This document shows, piece by piece, positions 34,291 through 46,195 of a stretch of 64,000 nt of DNA. The DNA comes from Solea solea (taxonomy: Eukaryota; Chordata; Actinopteri; Pleuronectiformes; Soleidae). Every line of letters starts with the position of its first letter. Positions within the stretch are counted from its first letter, which is position 1. Location of the stretch: NCBI RefSeq assembly GCF_958295425.1, contig NC_081141.1, forward strand, positions 26,046,365-26,110,364, in the 5' to 3' direction. The notes beneath the pieces were generated by a model. The model searched no databases, was not told the DNA's origin, and saw only the letters and a program-made list of their open reading frames with translations. The translations under genes and the position numbers were made by a program.

Positions 34291-35060
34291 CGTTTGGCTT
34301 CAAACACAGCCCAACTAAATCCCAACCGCCAGTGTCACTATTATGCAAGTATTAGTTTTACACATTACATAAACAGGGACATACACTTTATGAGTCTTTT
34401 TTTTTTTTTACTTTGGAGCCAGTTCAAAAAACACACGTGCCGGATTGCTGTAACAATTCTCCTGTGTCGTATAAAAATGTACCATCTTTCCCCACGATAT
34501 ATGTTTTTCCTCTCGCTCGCTTTCTTTTTTTTATCCCTGCAGAGAATTCACTCCCCGCTGCACCACATTTACATAGGGAAGAGCACCTCATTGACTTCCA
34601 GCTCCCATTTCCATTCTCACTGCCGTCACTCCTCCTGACAAGTCCCCCCCCCTTCTTGTTACGATGTAATGTTTACCGCTCCCTTAGCCCCTTACTTTTC
34701 CAAGCTTGTAACGATCCCTTGTCTTACAGTCTTATACCTAAAAGGAATAGTTTTCTGCTCGTCCATCTCTTCCAGCGTCTTCGCTTCCATCATTACTCCT
34801 CACAATGTCCTCTTCTCTGCCAGTCGCTGCAGCTTTGTGAGATTTACAGTGACCAGCCCTCGGGGGGGGGGGGGGATCTTTTCACTCAACCTGCGACAAA
34901 TGCTGACAAGAAAATGGCTCATGTCCAGGGTTTCCACTGTCACAAGAGGGCAGGATTTTCTGTGCAGTACAACTTGTACCAAATTTGTTTTAGAGCAAGT
35001 TTACAGTACATTGCAACTGATAAGAGACTTCTATTCTTTCCAGAGAACTGTGCGTTGCTA
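34291..35060. other. pyrimidine-rich intron sequence with G14
   Basis: This T/C-rich stretch produces the longest open frame of the window (34413-35087, 224 codons), which I do not accept as a gene. G14 lies at 34862-34875. Confidence 0.55.
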
Positions 35061-35235
35061 CTGGGCTGCAATTATTTTCATAATTGATCAAGCTATTCTC
35101 TCGATTAAGTGATTAGTTGTTTGGTCCCTAAAATGTCAGATTATGATGAAACCAAACATTGAAAGTAACTCCTTTTGTTATTCAGAGTAAAAGAAACTGG
35201 AAAATATTCATATTTAAGATGAATCTGAGAACTTT
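35061..35235 (+). repeat. hAT-like element R1, 5'-end fragment
   Basis: CTGGGCTGCAATTATTTTCA at 35061-35080 is the R1 terminus. It continues with CTCGATTAAGTGATTAGTTG and TTTGGTCCCTAAAATGTCAG, then AGAAACTGGAAAATATTCA. The right end is missing. Confidence 0.7.
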
Positions 35236-35398
35236 AGCAGTCAATAAATCAATGAGCGCTCGCAGCACTATTTTGCTTCACTATCTAAGTAAATGTCAGA
35301 TGTCAGTGTTTGAGGCTTATGTGACTCTGTTCACTGGTATCTGAAGGATAAGACCATAAATCCTTCAGTTAAGAATCACTACAGTAGCATTTTTCCTG

Positions 35399-35460
35399 GG
35401 TTTTAAGGACTGGAAACACCACAGCAGCACCTTTTCTTTCTTTCTTTTTTATATATATAT
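35399..35460 (+). repeat. 62-bp direct duplication, copy 1
   Basis: Begins GGTTTTAAGGACTGGAAACA and ends TTTTTTATATATATAT. It is nearly identical to 36252-36314. See copy 2. Confidence 0.9.
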
Positions 35461-36159
35461 CCTGAAAGTCTAGACGCAGTTGTCTCAACCCCAACATCAA
35501 AGCTTCTTCCACTGTGACACAACTTTCACACACACACACATACACGCAGTGTGTAACAGCTAAACGGTAAGAACGAGAACTACTCCAGTCCCACCGACTG
35601 TGACAGTCCAGTCCTGACCTGCACGTCAGATCCAGAGGAAGAGACGTGTTAATAGCAATGCTGAATATATATTTAGAGACGTTTGTTATTATCAGTGCCG
35701 AGGAGGACGTATTTTTAGCCACTCGTGTCTGTTTGTTTGAATAAATCAAAAAACAATGGATTTGGGTGAACATTTTCCAGGGATGTCAGAAGAAATGATT
35801 ACATTTTTTGGTGGTGATATGCGTCCAGATTACAGATCTGGATTATTTTAAGCAACATTTGTTGGCGGATAGGGGAGAGAAACTATGGCAAGCCGTTTTA
35901 ACATTTAATCGCCACGTTTGACTACTATAACCCTGATTACTAAATACAGAAGGTTTTTGATTGATACAATTTGGGGTAAAAATCAATAAGAAGTAAAGTG
36001 AATGTATCACAGTTAACAGTTTAAGTTAGAAAGTTATTTTCATACTACTTATTCAATAAATAAATACATGACCATATAATATATAATTTAAGCTTTTTGG
36101 GGCTGCAGAAGATTTTCATTGTACATATATCTCTAATTCTGTAACAATGAAACTTTAGA
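35461..36159. other. intron sequence, nothing recognised
   Basis: Only a short (CA)n at 35529-35542 stands out. Confidence 0.45.
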
Positions 36160-36400
36160 AATTCATGATATCTAAAAATGACAATCTAGATATCTTCAAT
36201 TGAGGATTGAACTTGAATTTTGACTCTTCGACTAAACTAAAACTGGAATTAGGTTTTAAGGACTGGAAACACCACAGCAGCACCTTTTTTTTTCTTTCTT
36301 TTTTATATATATATACTTTCGCCATTCATGTGTACAGTATGGATTTTTTCATTATAGATATCTACAATTCAGTTACAGATATTCTCAACTGAACTGTACA
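36160..36400. repeat. AGATATCT-core degenerate repeat array
   Basis: The palindromic core (T/C)AGATATCT or close variants recurs near 36166, 36187, 36355 and 36374, each followed by AATT- or CAAT-rich sequence, with a spacing of about 20 bases. This is a known style of teleost repeat. It is interrupted by the 62-bp block at 36252-36314. Confidence 0.5.
36252..36314 (+). repeat. 62-bp direct duplication, copy 2
   Basis: This copy matches 35399-35460 except within the T/C run. The two starts are 853 bp apart in direct orientation, and homology stops abruptly on both sides. The unit ends in a TTTC-rich run and (TA)n. Confidence 0.9.
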
Positions 36401-36677
36401 TATATAGCATGACAAACCCCATACACATGCATGACAAAAATAGTTTGAATCTTCTTAGTAAAAACTGATTAGAACTGTAGTTTTGACGGCCGTGTATATT
36501 CGGTCTAAATGCTGTCCTGTCCTGTCCTGTCTGATTCACATACATATTTCAGTGCCTCATGTCAGAGTCCGAGCTGTTTCAATATTCCACCATTTTATCT
36601 TCTTAAGTTTTGCGGCTTGGAAAGAAATTGCACAGGTCTGCATGTTCCTCTGAGACTGGCTCTGTCTCGTGCCCTGC

Positions 36678-36721
<44 letters not shown>

Positions 36722-37020
36722 AACTGAGCTCACACGTCTCCACTGCAGCTCCACAAGGGCTCACGCTGTCAAAGAAGTGACTCGAGTCAAGAGCTGTGTG
36801 TGTGAAAGGTGGAGGCCAGGAAACTTCAATTCAATCATCTTCACATCTCTGATTAGAAAACAGATCAGCGGGTTGTGAACAGACACCTCTCCCGCTCACT
36901 ACTGTGTGCGTTTGATCCGAACGTTGTTTCCCACCTGAATTAAACTGAAACAAACGGGGACGTGATGGGAACATGAAATCATAACAGACCGCTTATGTTT
37001 CAGGTTTCCTCTAAGACAAA
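36401..37020. repeat. (CCTGT)n and (CTGT)n microsatellites in intron
   Basis: (CCTGT)n occupies about 36513-36532, and a (CTGT)n run of roughly 11-12 units about 36676-36722. The flanks are unremarkable. Confidence 0.85.
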
Positions 37021-37358
37021 TAGGGCTGCAATTAATGGGTATATTAATAATTCATTCATCTATTGAGTATTTTCTCAATTTATCGATTAGTTGTTGAATA
37101 ATGATGATCAGTGTTTCCCAAAACCCCAACAAGACAGTTCTCCAATTTTTTGTTTTGTCCACAAACCAAAAATTCAGTTCAGTTTGAATGATTTATTTGT
37201 TCTATGGAGCAAAGAAACAACAAAGTATTCACGTTTAAGAAGCTGAAAAATCAGAGAACTTGTTTAGATTATTAAAAAAAAACATTCAAACTGATGAATC
37301 GATTACCAAAATAGTTGGTGATTCATTTAGAAGTCAATTAATAATCATTGCAGCCCTG
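37021..37358 (+). mobile_element. hAT-like element R1, full-length copy (338 bp)
   Basis: TAGGGCTGCAA (37021-37031) and TTGCAGCCCTG (37348-37358) are terminal inverted repeats. The flanking 8-mers AAGACAAA (37013-37020) and AACACATA (37359-37366) agree at 6 of 8 positions, as expected for an old hAT 8-bp target duplication. The body has AGAAGCTGAAAAATCAGAG and TTTTGTCCACAAACCAAA stretches and no coding capacity. Confidence 0.8.
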
Positions 37359-37579
37359 AACACATATTTCTAATTTTAAGTTCACATTTGCCCTAGAAAT
37401 AATTGCCCTGGAACAATTTTTATTTTCTCAAGTACTGGTCAGGGATTACATTTCTCCTTCGCTACACCAGATTTCCGTTAGTGGTAAAAAAAACAAAAAA
37501 AATGATAAGAGACAAAAATAGCTGCACATGTTTTTGTTGTGGTTCTGTTTTGGACATTCAATCTAATCATCTTTGTCTC

Positions 37580-37933
37580 TTAACCCTCTTATGACCGTCA
37601 TGATAGTCAGGCCGCCTCGATTTTGATTTTATGGCTGTAGAATTGTTCAATGAGTGAGTGCTTCTACTTCCTATTTCCAAGATAACTTCAACTTTCGATA
37701 TTTGGCAGTTATTGAACAGGCTGATGTCAAACGTGTGACAATCTGGTGAATCTTGTCTGTGATTCCACAGTCGTTTTGCTGAAGTCCTGAGGGCTACTGT
37801 AATGACAACTAGATGGGCGCAAAGCTTTATTTCTCTACTTTCCGGTAGAATTTTCCAGATTTCACAGACAGTCTAGGAGTTATTGTAATAAGAAGTATGC
37901 TTGCCAAATCCTGTTGGCGACAGGAAGGGTTAA
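37580..37933. mobile_element. piggyBac-like MITE flanked by TTAA
   Basis: TTAA at 37580-37583 and at 37930-37933 flank a 346-bp insert that starts CCCTCTTATGACC and ends GGCGACAGGAAGGG. The CCCT...AGGG termini on TTAA target sites are the mark of piggyBac-type elements. No transposase is encoded, and the inverted repeats match only partly beyond the first four bases. Confidence 0.65.
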
Positions 37934-39195
37934 AGTGTGGTGTCACGCATTGGTGACCAGGGAATATGATTTAACCTGAAAACTTTTTCACACCAGTATT
38001 GGCAAAAAAACAACAACAAAAACCCAAATTGACTCTCTGGGGAACGTGGCAGACTTGGCAGAGGTTAGCGCTCTCTACTTTGCTTCTGTTTTGCACACAG
38101 CAAACAGAGGTTACACTTGATGAGGTTTTGTAGCCCAGTTCCTAAAAGAAAGTCAAAATAACTCTGAATTCTTTTGAAAAAAAAGTTTTATTTGTTCTCT
38201 GCCAGATTTCTGGAAATAGAAATAAGTAAATGCTCACAGGGAGGTGGAAAGAAACAGGAGAGGTGCAGTGTTTGTCTTTGAGATGTTCTGTTTTTGGACT
38301 TTATTTCCACTGAGCTGTGACACCTGCAACATCTGGCACCATGAGAAACTGTAATTATAGTCTGTGGTGTGAAGTTGCTGTCGAGTTCATGTTCATTTTT
38401 AGTCGCCTAAATCAGTGGTTACCAAATACAGAAATTGTTTGTTTGATTATTATTTTCAGCTTTCACCAAATTAAGTAAATCCAGCTAAAGCATAGACTGT
38501 ATTCAAAGTTATTTTCTTACTGAAGAAATACATAATATATAATTGATAATATCATTGGACAGCAGAAGATGTTCAGAAGTAAAATAGGTCGCGACGTTCT
38601 CCAGTTTAAGTACGTCTGGCCTAAAACATTCATTAGTGCCAGTAAGGACTTCAATGTTATGTTGTTATGATGATAATTAATTTCGTACCATAACGCTACC
38701 GTGTCTCAGTGTAAGGCTTTCAGACTTTAAAGTCTCCCTGTCTCTGCTCATGTCCTCTACCACAATCCATCACATACATAAAACAAGACACAAAGGGTTA
38801 GACGAGGGGTAATGAACACTCACAGAGACAGAGGGGGAGAGGGAGAGAGTTTGGGACAATGGACAATAGGATTATGGTCCAGGTTTCAGTGAACAGCTTT
38901 GTGTCTGTGTAGCTTTGTCCACAGATACATTACTGTCCAAACACAACAGTATCGATCTAATTCACGTGGATGAGTTTCTCTGCAGGGAAAACAGACAAAC
39001 TGCTCTGCCCTTTACACGTGGATTATTGGACTTACAGTACATGGAGATGTCAATGGGATAAAAAAAAAAAAATAAAAAAAATAATTGTATGGGTCCATTT
39101 GTAGGAAGTGTAGCATCTAAGAAGTGCATGTTTCCAGTTCTGAATCAGGTTTTGTTGTGTGGATAAAACCTTTAATTTATTTGATATTGGTCAAA
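37934..39195. other. intron sequence, nothing recognised
   Basis: An A-rich run lies at 39061-39081. No exon or element was seen. Confidence 0.5.
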
Positions 39196-39830
39196 AACAA
39201 TCAGACTTTATTTATATCGCACTTTTCATATAGATATAGACAGATATAAATTGTAGCACAATGTGCTTTACACAATAAAAGTGTTTTTATATCTTTGTGA
39301 GGACACACTGCAGACTTAATGCATACCCTAGCCCCTTACCCTAACCTAATCACAAATAATGGCGTGTTTCCAGCGAGCTAAGGTGTCACAGGAAGAGACG
39401 TCCGACACAAGAATCAAGCCGAACAATGCCGAATAGTAGATCAGTTAAAAAGACTTAACAATCCTAAAAACGTGACAAAACTGTCAGGATACAAAAACAT
39501 TACAAATAAAGGTAAGGTTATTGCTTAGAGGGAAGAGAATACAGTTTTAAAGTAAGTAAGATAATAAACATGTAAAATGAGAGAAACCAAATGAACTCAA
39601 AATAACATGAATATGCTAATTGATTAAATGTATGTATGAAACAAAAAGGCAACAAAAAAAAGGATTGTTGTTGTGCTGCCCTCAGGTCTTCAGGAAGGAT
39701 GTTGTTAGGTTGTGCAGGTCTGTGTAAAGATAATCTCCAATAGGAAATAGGATTTTGCTTTTTCTTCTTACACCAGTTGTTAAGAAAAAGTTGAATTGTC
39801 AAACTGTTGCCAGACTGTGTCCCTGATCTG
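39196..39830. repeat. dispersed repeat R6, copy 2, with an R5 piece
   Basis: GACTTTATTTATATCGCACT near 39203 and GCCCTCAGGTCTTCAGGAAG near 39679 correspond to the two ends of the R6 pattern seen at 28854-29120. A short piece at 39318-39362 (CCCTAACCTAATCACAAAT) resembles R5. The interior is poorly conserved. Confidence 0.5.
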
Positions 39831-40260
39831 TCCACAGAAAGCTCTGTCCCTGTTCAGGCGGCTTATAATTTAAAGGGTTGACAACAAATCACCGTTTGTG
39901 TGGCTGTGTCTCATTTTGTCAGGGATTTAAACCTCCAGTCCTGCTTTTATGGTTAAGTTCAAATCCTTCATGATGATCTGCACATTTGAAAACCTAATTA
40001 GAAACACAAAAGTCTTATTTTTTAAGAAAAATCCTGAAATATGGATGTTACGCCTCGTCTGGGGGAGGCCGAGCCATAACATAAAAAGACTCAACTTCCT
40101 GAAGAGTCAATACTGTAGCCACAGAGACGGTGAATCAAATTTACAGTGGATAAAAAAAGGATTCTAAATGGGCAAAGACCAAAATAACAAACACATAAAT
40201 CTAACTAGAAAATAAACTCATCTTGCCTGACAATTCTCAAAATACAAGTCAACTCCTTAA
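39831..40260. other. intron sequence, nothing recognised
   Basis: No repeat or exon was identified. Confidence 0.45.
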
Positions 40261-40625
40261 CTAATGATAATAATAATAATGATAATAACAATAATACATT
40301 TTATTTGTTGGCACATTTTCTCGACACTCAAGGTCACACATAATAAATAGAGATAAAAGAAAGTAAAAGTGTGTCATTGGGAGTATGCCATTTTGAAGAG
40401 GGGAGTTTTTAGTTTGGATTTGAAATGTAGAGGTTGCAGAGGTCAGGAGGGATGGAGGATGGAGGAGGATCTGAGCGTTTGGGCGGGGTGGAAATGTGAA
40501 GGAGATCTGAAAACATATGGCGGTGCGAGGTTGTGGATGGCTTTGAAAGTGACGAGCAGTATTTTTTGGAATTGATGCGTCGGTCATGTGATGGGGAGCC
40601 AGTGGAGCTGCTGTACTGAACTGAA
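40261..40625 (+). repeat. dispersed repeat R6-like, copy 3
   Basis: An (ATA)n-like start at 40264-40297 leads to CATTTTATTTGTTGGCACAT, CTCGACACTCAAGGTCACA, GTTTTTAGTTTGGATTTGAA and GGAGCCAGTGGAGCTGCTG. This order is typical of a widespread teleost repeat. The class is unresolved. Confidence 0.6.
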
Positions 40626-42408
40626 CTGGACATAAACAGGGGAGATCTAAGTCAAAATAAACTGGCACTCCATCCCTACAGTGTCCTAAAAATCAGCATG
40701 AGACAAAGAAAGAATGTGGCTGGTCCGGGTTTGATGGCAGCTGAGTGATTCCCTCCTTGCATCAAACGCCTTTATCACTGTAGCTTTCGCATTTCACTGC
40801 AGTGGAAAACATGTCGGAAAAGGCAGGTGAGAGGAGGAATGAATGGACTGGCTTTGCATCTACAACTTTCCCTAGACTTAGAGCAAAGAAAGCAAATGTT
40901 ACTACAGACCATGTCTCAACAGCGACTGACGCTCTTTATTTATGTCATCAAGTTGCACCTTCTTCTTCTGTGGTGACCAGATATTGTTGAAAGTATTCAC
41001 TTCACAGCATGTAGTGAATAAATAAACACATTAATGATCATTCTCTTTACACCACACATTTAAGACGACTGTCCGTGAAACAAGTCTGATGCTCTCTGAG
41101 ATACGATACACACACGTTAAATGTTTCATGTTTAGCTTCCTTGTTGCAATCAGTCTCTTGTTATTGAAGAAATGCTGAGACTCTGTGATGAGACACTGTG
41201 ATGAGACACTGTCCCTCTCATGCTTGTTAAATATCACCTGACATACACAATCATGTCTGATGGACACAAAAACAGGTAAACAGAAATGGCCCTGATCCGT
41301 TGTCTCCGCTCCTCGTTTTATTTCGTTAACATCCGTCCTATTTCTTCATGATTCCTCAGCCTGTCATGGAAATGATGTCCTTTAAGTGTGTTTGTGTGCG
41401 TGTGTACGAGCGTGTGTGTGTGTGTGTTCTTGCTGTCGTAAAAAGTGTGCTGACGCACATGGGCATGCTCCAGAGATCACCTCTCTGGTTCCCAGCTCTG
41501 CCTGAGGGTCTGTGTGAGGAGGGCACAGGAACCAAGACAGGGGGGCTGGGGGGTGAATGATGGGGGTGGGGGGGGGGGTCTTCCTGGTTTTCTGTATCCA
41601 TGGTAACACCATTCTCCCCCTGCCAGGTTCTGTGTCAGTAATGTTGAACAGAGAGGAAAGAATGAGGGGAGCATGGAAGAATGTTAAGAGGATAAAACAG
41701 TGGATGTGGGAGGACACACACGAGGGAGAGAGAAGAGACGGAATGTCCTGATGAGAGTGATGAGAGTGATGAGAGTGAGGGATACTTCTACGATTATACT
41801 TCTAATTCTGTACGATACTACTACTGCGTTCCATTTGTCGTCGGAACTCGTCAGAATTTCCCAGGTCATGGGGAACGTTCTCGAGGTCAAGATTCTAAGA
41901 CGGCTGCCACCTGAACACGGCTAGTTTTACCGTTTTGCATCATAAATGCGATTTCATCACGACACGACCGACACTTTTATTCTGACATTCTGTGAAATAT
42001 CGTCACAAATATTGTTTTTATGATGTCATGGTGGAATATCTTGATTTAAAGGAAGTTGTTTTGCAGCCTGAAGAAAATGACCATGAATCAGTTATATTTC
42101 TGACCTTTGTTCAGAATTTTAAAACATGAACTATAAACACAAACTGTGGACTTAAAAATGAACTTGTTTTGTTTTTGTGAACTTAGTTCAATCTTTAAAA
42201 ATGTGCATGAGTTGGATTTTGAAGGTAAGGGTGACACAACACTGGTGGATTGTTTGATTAATAATGTAAAACCCTCTTCCATCCCTGCATCTTCCTCCCA
42301 TATGCTCACACTCACCTCCCTCTCTGGCACTATGTGAGGGCCGGAGGGGGATGAGCTGCTACTTCCTCCCACACCCTCTTTACCTCCGCGTCTGCCTATC
42401 TCGATATC
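40626..42408. other. intron sequence with several simple repeats
   Basis: A 13-bp unit is duplicated near 41186-41213 (GTGATGAGACACT). (GT)n lies at 41412-41427, G11 at 41568-41578, and a 9-bp unit (TGAGAGTGA) is repeated three times at about 41752-41778. No exon was seen. Confidence 0.55.
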
Positions 42409-43421
42409 CTCTCTCTCTCTCTCTCTCTCTCACTCACTCCATTTCCCCCCCAATTTTGACAGTCAGATTGAGTTTACCAAACTGATTATTGATTGAAAAA
42501 AAAAGAAGGTTGCAGCGAGAGGCACACGAAGGAGGTAGATGTATAATTCAATACAGGCTTAATGTTTTGAATGTAATACGACAGAGGGTTGAATTAATGC
42601 CAATGCAATGAGGAGGACCTGGGTGGGCTGTGGCTTTGCTTTAGAGAGGGTTTATTTTTAAGCGTGTGTGTGTGTTCTGTGTGTGTGTGTGTGTGCTGTG
42701 AAATAAAACTGATGTCATGCCAAAAGAGGAAACTTGTCAGCTGTTCCTGCTGCGTGGGAAACAACAGGGAGACAGACAGAGAGAGAAAAGAGAGACAAAT
42801 CGTGTGTGTGTGTGGCACATCTAGTCTGACAACGGTGTTTATGTTCTTTTTGTGATAGTGACGGAGTCATTTAGTCACTTGTTTTCTCTTATTCAGCTCA
42901 GTAACCATAAATACAAGTACTTACATTAAAAAAAACAAGTGATTTATCCTCTATTTATTCAACATATTCTCATTTTCTTTAAGAGGCTAAATTTGTTTGG
43001 TGATTAAACTGCAAATAAATTAAACTGCACATAAAATATGAACTGCAATAAACATGCACTAATAGATTTCCAACAGCTATCAGTGACTAATATGGCTGTC
43101 ACTTCCTCCAAAAATCAAGTTATGCACATTATATGGAAGCCAAGAATGTTGCTGCTAAATATTTGAATCCTGTGATCTACAAATCACGCAATAATCACTT
43201 AATAATCACAGGATAACAAGGCTAGTTTGCTCCCAAGACAACATAAAAGTCAACGGTTGTTCCCATTTTACTAAAAATTACTAATAACTTAAACTTAAAA
43301 AGGTCTATTCTATGATACACTGGCAGCCATGGCTGCTTTCAGCTTCTGTACACACTGTTTCAAAGATATCCACAGCAGCTAAGCGAACAGGTGCGTGAGC
43401 AGATTTGTTCCCTTAATTGCC
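42409..43421. repeat. (CT)n and (GT)n microsatellites in intron
   Basis: (CT)n lies at about 42410-42431 and broken (GT)n at 42663-42696. The rest of the segment is AT-rich and unremarkable. Confidence 0.75.
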
Positions 43422-43660
43422 CCCACACTACAGGATTTTCAAAATGTTTTAATTAAACATGTTTCCAATGTTTTAACCGTGAGAAAGCACAAATTAGACG
43501 AGCCAGTGAAGACATAGGACCACACACTTGGCTTTTAATCAAAGGATTTCAGGCAGGAGATTCCAGGGATTTTGGATCTCACAGAAACTCGCATGATCTA
43601 ACGCGACTTAATAGCTAATTAATAGCTGTTGTGTGTGCAGTGTTTTGCAAAAGTATGCAA
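43422..43660. mobile_element. DNA element R4, copy 2, right end lost
   Basis: CCCACACTACAGGAT at 43422-43436 is the R4 terminus with one change. It continues with AGGAGATTCCAGGGATTTTG and GATCTCACAGAAACTCGCAT, colinear with 15650-15690. Homology fades near 43650 and the foldback right end is absent. Confidence 0.75.
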
Positions 43661-44139
43661 CATCAGTCTCCCAGTCAACTCACTCTAAGGCCAAGCTGCA
43701 GTTGCAGCTCCCTCTGGAGGACTACACTGTAATTACTTCAGATAGTCTGTTACCCTTCTAGGCTGTATAGTATAGACTCAAATGGATTTTTAAGTTGGAA
43801 CTCCCTCCACAAGTTCAAACGGATTCCAAAAACATCATTTTACACATCATACTAGAGTGAGATGCCTCCCAGTGGAGGTTGAATGTAGAAGAAACGCAAC
43901 CCATTCTTTGGCCAGAGCCTTCAGCATTTTAGGCATCGGAGGAGTGAGAAAAAGGAAAGCCATCCGAAGTACCACCGAAGCGACAGAGAGGGCCTCAAGA
44001 TGCCATGGAGGCATGATAGTTGAGCCATCTGGACACAAGCTGGTGTCTGATCAGCCCCAGCAGGGTCAACTGGAGGAGGGTGTTTGATGTTAAAACACCC
44101 GATGATTCCAGGAAAATCACTTTCCACACTCCAGTTGGT
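43661..44139. other. complex sequence, unrecognised
   Basis: 43850-44130 is free of simple repeats and carries overlapping open frames of 60-80 codons on both strands. None has recognisable motifs. It may be part of a mobile element together with the following repeat. Confidence 0.35.
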
Positions 44140-44225
44140 GGTGCGCTCTTGATTTGGTCAAAAGAGACAATGAAAAAGACGGTAGCCATGGAAACATCCT
44201 TTAGGGTTATGTGAGGTCCGCGAGT
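44140..44225 (+). repeat. dispersed repeat R7, copy 1
   Basis: TTTGGTCAAAAGAGACAATG, then AAAAAGACGGTAGCCATGGA, is similar to 52394-52450 in the same orientation. Class unknown. Confidence 0.55.
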
Positions 44226-45554
44226 AACCACACGTGTGCAACCCCATCGCTCAGAGAACACAAGCTTATACAGATGTGGGGGAACTCCTGGTGAGAAATT
44301 GGCGCTGCTAAAATGAAATGAAGTGAGTGAGCTTGGGTGGATTGCTAGACTGACACATCCTCTCATACTGTGAAGGGGGCTCTCTGCAGACATGAGGGTG
44401 TTGAAAGTATGACTCGGACCTGGACCTCCTCAGAGCAATCGTGAGTCAGACTAATAGATCTGAATCACTCTGTTACTGCTGTGTCGGCGGTGATATTAAA
44501 AATGAATCATTGGCCATTTATGCTTGACCCGGGAAACACATCCATCACAAAGTGAAAGAGACACGACAGGACAAAGTGAAATGGAGTCAAAGTCAGTCAG
44601 CATGAGCCTTTATGGCACAAATGGTTTTATTGCAGCTGTTTATCCTGGGCGCTGGAGTTATGTTTACTTTATTTTCTCCCTCTGTCTTTTCCGCAGACAC
44701 ACATTTAGACTCCCTATTAGCTATAAAATAGTGGTCACACAAGAAGCAATTTCACAGCCCTCGGCCTGAACCACCTCCACACCTGCAATTTCATAACCGT
44801 ACAACGGCAGTGATCCGCTGAGCGCGCACACACACACACACGCACACACACACACACACATCGTAACGACTCATTGGAGTGCTCCAGTTCCTCTTGTTTT
44901 GGCTCTGGATGTGGAACTTTATGATAATGGAATGACATGCAGAGTGTTGTAGTCATTACCAGGGGTTTAGTAAGCATAAAAAAACCCTTCTGTGAAACGG
45001 CAGACAAACCTCAAGAAAGAATATGAAGTGACAGAGAAGAGCAAATAAATAAATCCATCCAGTTTATTTTGTAAAAGAAAGGAAAGTCACGTATCTTTGA
45101 CTCCAGATACGGCTGAAATTCAGGTGACTCTGTTGTTGTGACTCCTGACAGCTGTTGCCACCGGTTGCAGGCAGCCAAGGTTACGACCTGAACTATCTTT
45201 CTAATTATCACGCTACGGTTTGTACATGTGGAAAAAACAGAGACTGGAGAAATAATCTCAACATCACAAAGTCACAAAGTTAGATGACATTGACACAATA
45301 TGTCGAGATTTTATAGACCTTATTTTTCGGCAGAGACTAGTAAGAATACCATCCTCCATTATTTGTGTGAGAGACTTCAGGTTTGGCATAAGTAGGACAA
45401 GAACTTTGATGGAAAATATCACTTATAGATCATCCAGTGCTGTAACAGCAGCTGGTTTAATGGAACGGGGATAAGCAAATAAGACAGTAATGTAGATGCA
45501 GAGTGCTGTGCAAACTTTTTTTCCGCCTCAGGAATAAGGAAACCTGCTGTGGCT
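44226..45554. other. intron sequence with (CA)n
   Basis: A (CA)n run with CG interruptions lies at about 44824-44861. Nothing else was recognised. Confidence 0.5.
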
Positions 45555-46195
45555 AAAAGCCTTAAATTTGAAGAAGCCACTGAAGCATCTCAAGGTCTGT
45601 TTGTTTCACTTTATTGAAAATAAACCTACAGAAGATCATCCATTACCAGGGAAGTGTCTACACCGATAAAACTTCCAAGGCAGCATCAGTACCGTGATTA
45701 AGTGTTGTGTGTCGTATGCAGGAATTACGACCATAGGTACGTTTCTAAAATAGGCGCCTCCTAGTGGTAGTGTAAATAACAGTAATCTGGTACCTTGGAT
45801 GTGTTGTCATCAAGTAGCTTCTATGAGGTTTCCACCAGTAGTTGGCTTAGTGGTTAGAGCATTGTACTTTGGTGTGACCAACATGGGTTTGACTCCCGTG
45901 TTTGACTTTTACACACACGACACGCTAACATATATATATGATGTTTTGTCTCTAAATTACTCTCTCACCGCTCTGTCTTTTTTTTAGCCATAACCCTAAC
46001 CTCACTAACACCTTTGCATAGTTGAGTTGAAAAATACCAATGCACTAAAAACCTGCCTAAGGCTCATATTCAGAGCTCGACCAAAACGACCCATAGTTAC
46101 ATTTTCCGGTCTGTAGCTGTGTAGCTTAACGCCATAAAGCCTTAAATGTGTCCATATGTCTGTTTGTTTTACTTTGTTGAAAATAAACATAAAGT
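45555..46195. repeat. repeat pair R8 around a tRNA-like sequence
   Basis: AAAGCCTTAAAT and GTCTGTTTGTTTCACTTTAT with TGAAAATAAAC at 45556-45630 recur as AAAGCCTTAAAT and GTCTGTTTGTTTTACTTTGT with TGAAAATAAAC at 46137-46190, in direct orientation. The copies flank the tRNA-like sequence at 45842-45912. Confidence 0.6.
45842..45912 (+). repeat. tRNA-like sequence, probably a SINE head
   Basis: GGCTTAGTGGTTAGAGCA forms a D-arm with an A box. ATGGG-TTTGACT-CCCGT forms a good T-arm stem with seven loop bases. The acceptor stem does not pair and the anticodon arm is irregular, so this is a tRNA-derived repeat or pseudogene rather than a working tRNA gene. Confidence 0.55.

Noticed and set aside
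34413..35087. Longest open frame of the window, 224 codons, + strand
   Set aside because: It lies in pyrimidine-rich DNA, crosses a G14 run and enters an R1 repeat. A 147-codon frame overlaps it in another frame and no domain is visible.
45842..45912. Functional tRNA gene
   Set aside because: The acceptor stem does not pair and the anticodon arm is irregular, so it is kept only as a tRNA-like repeat.
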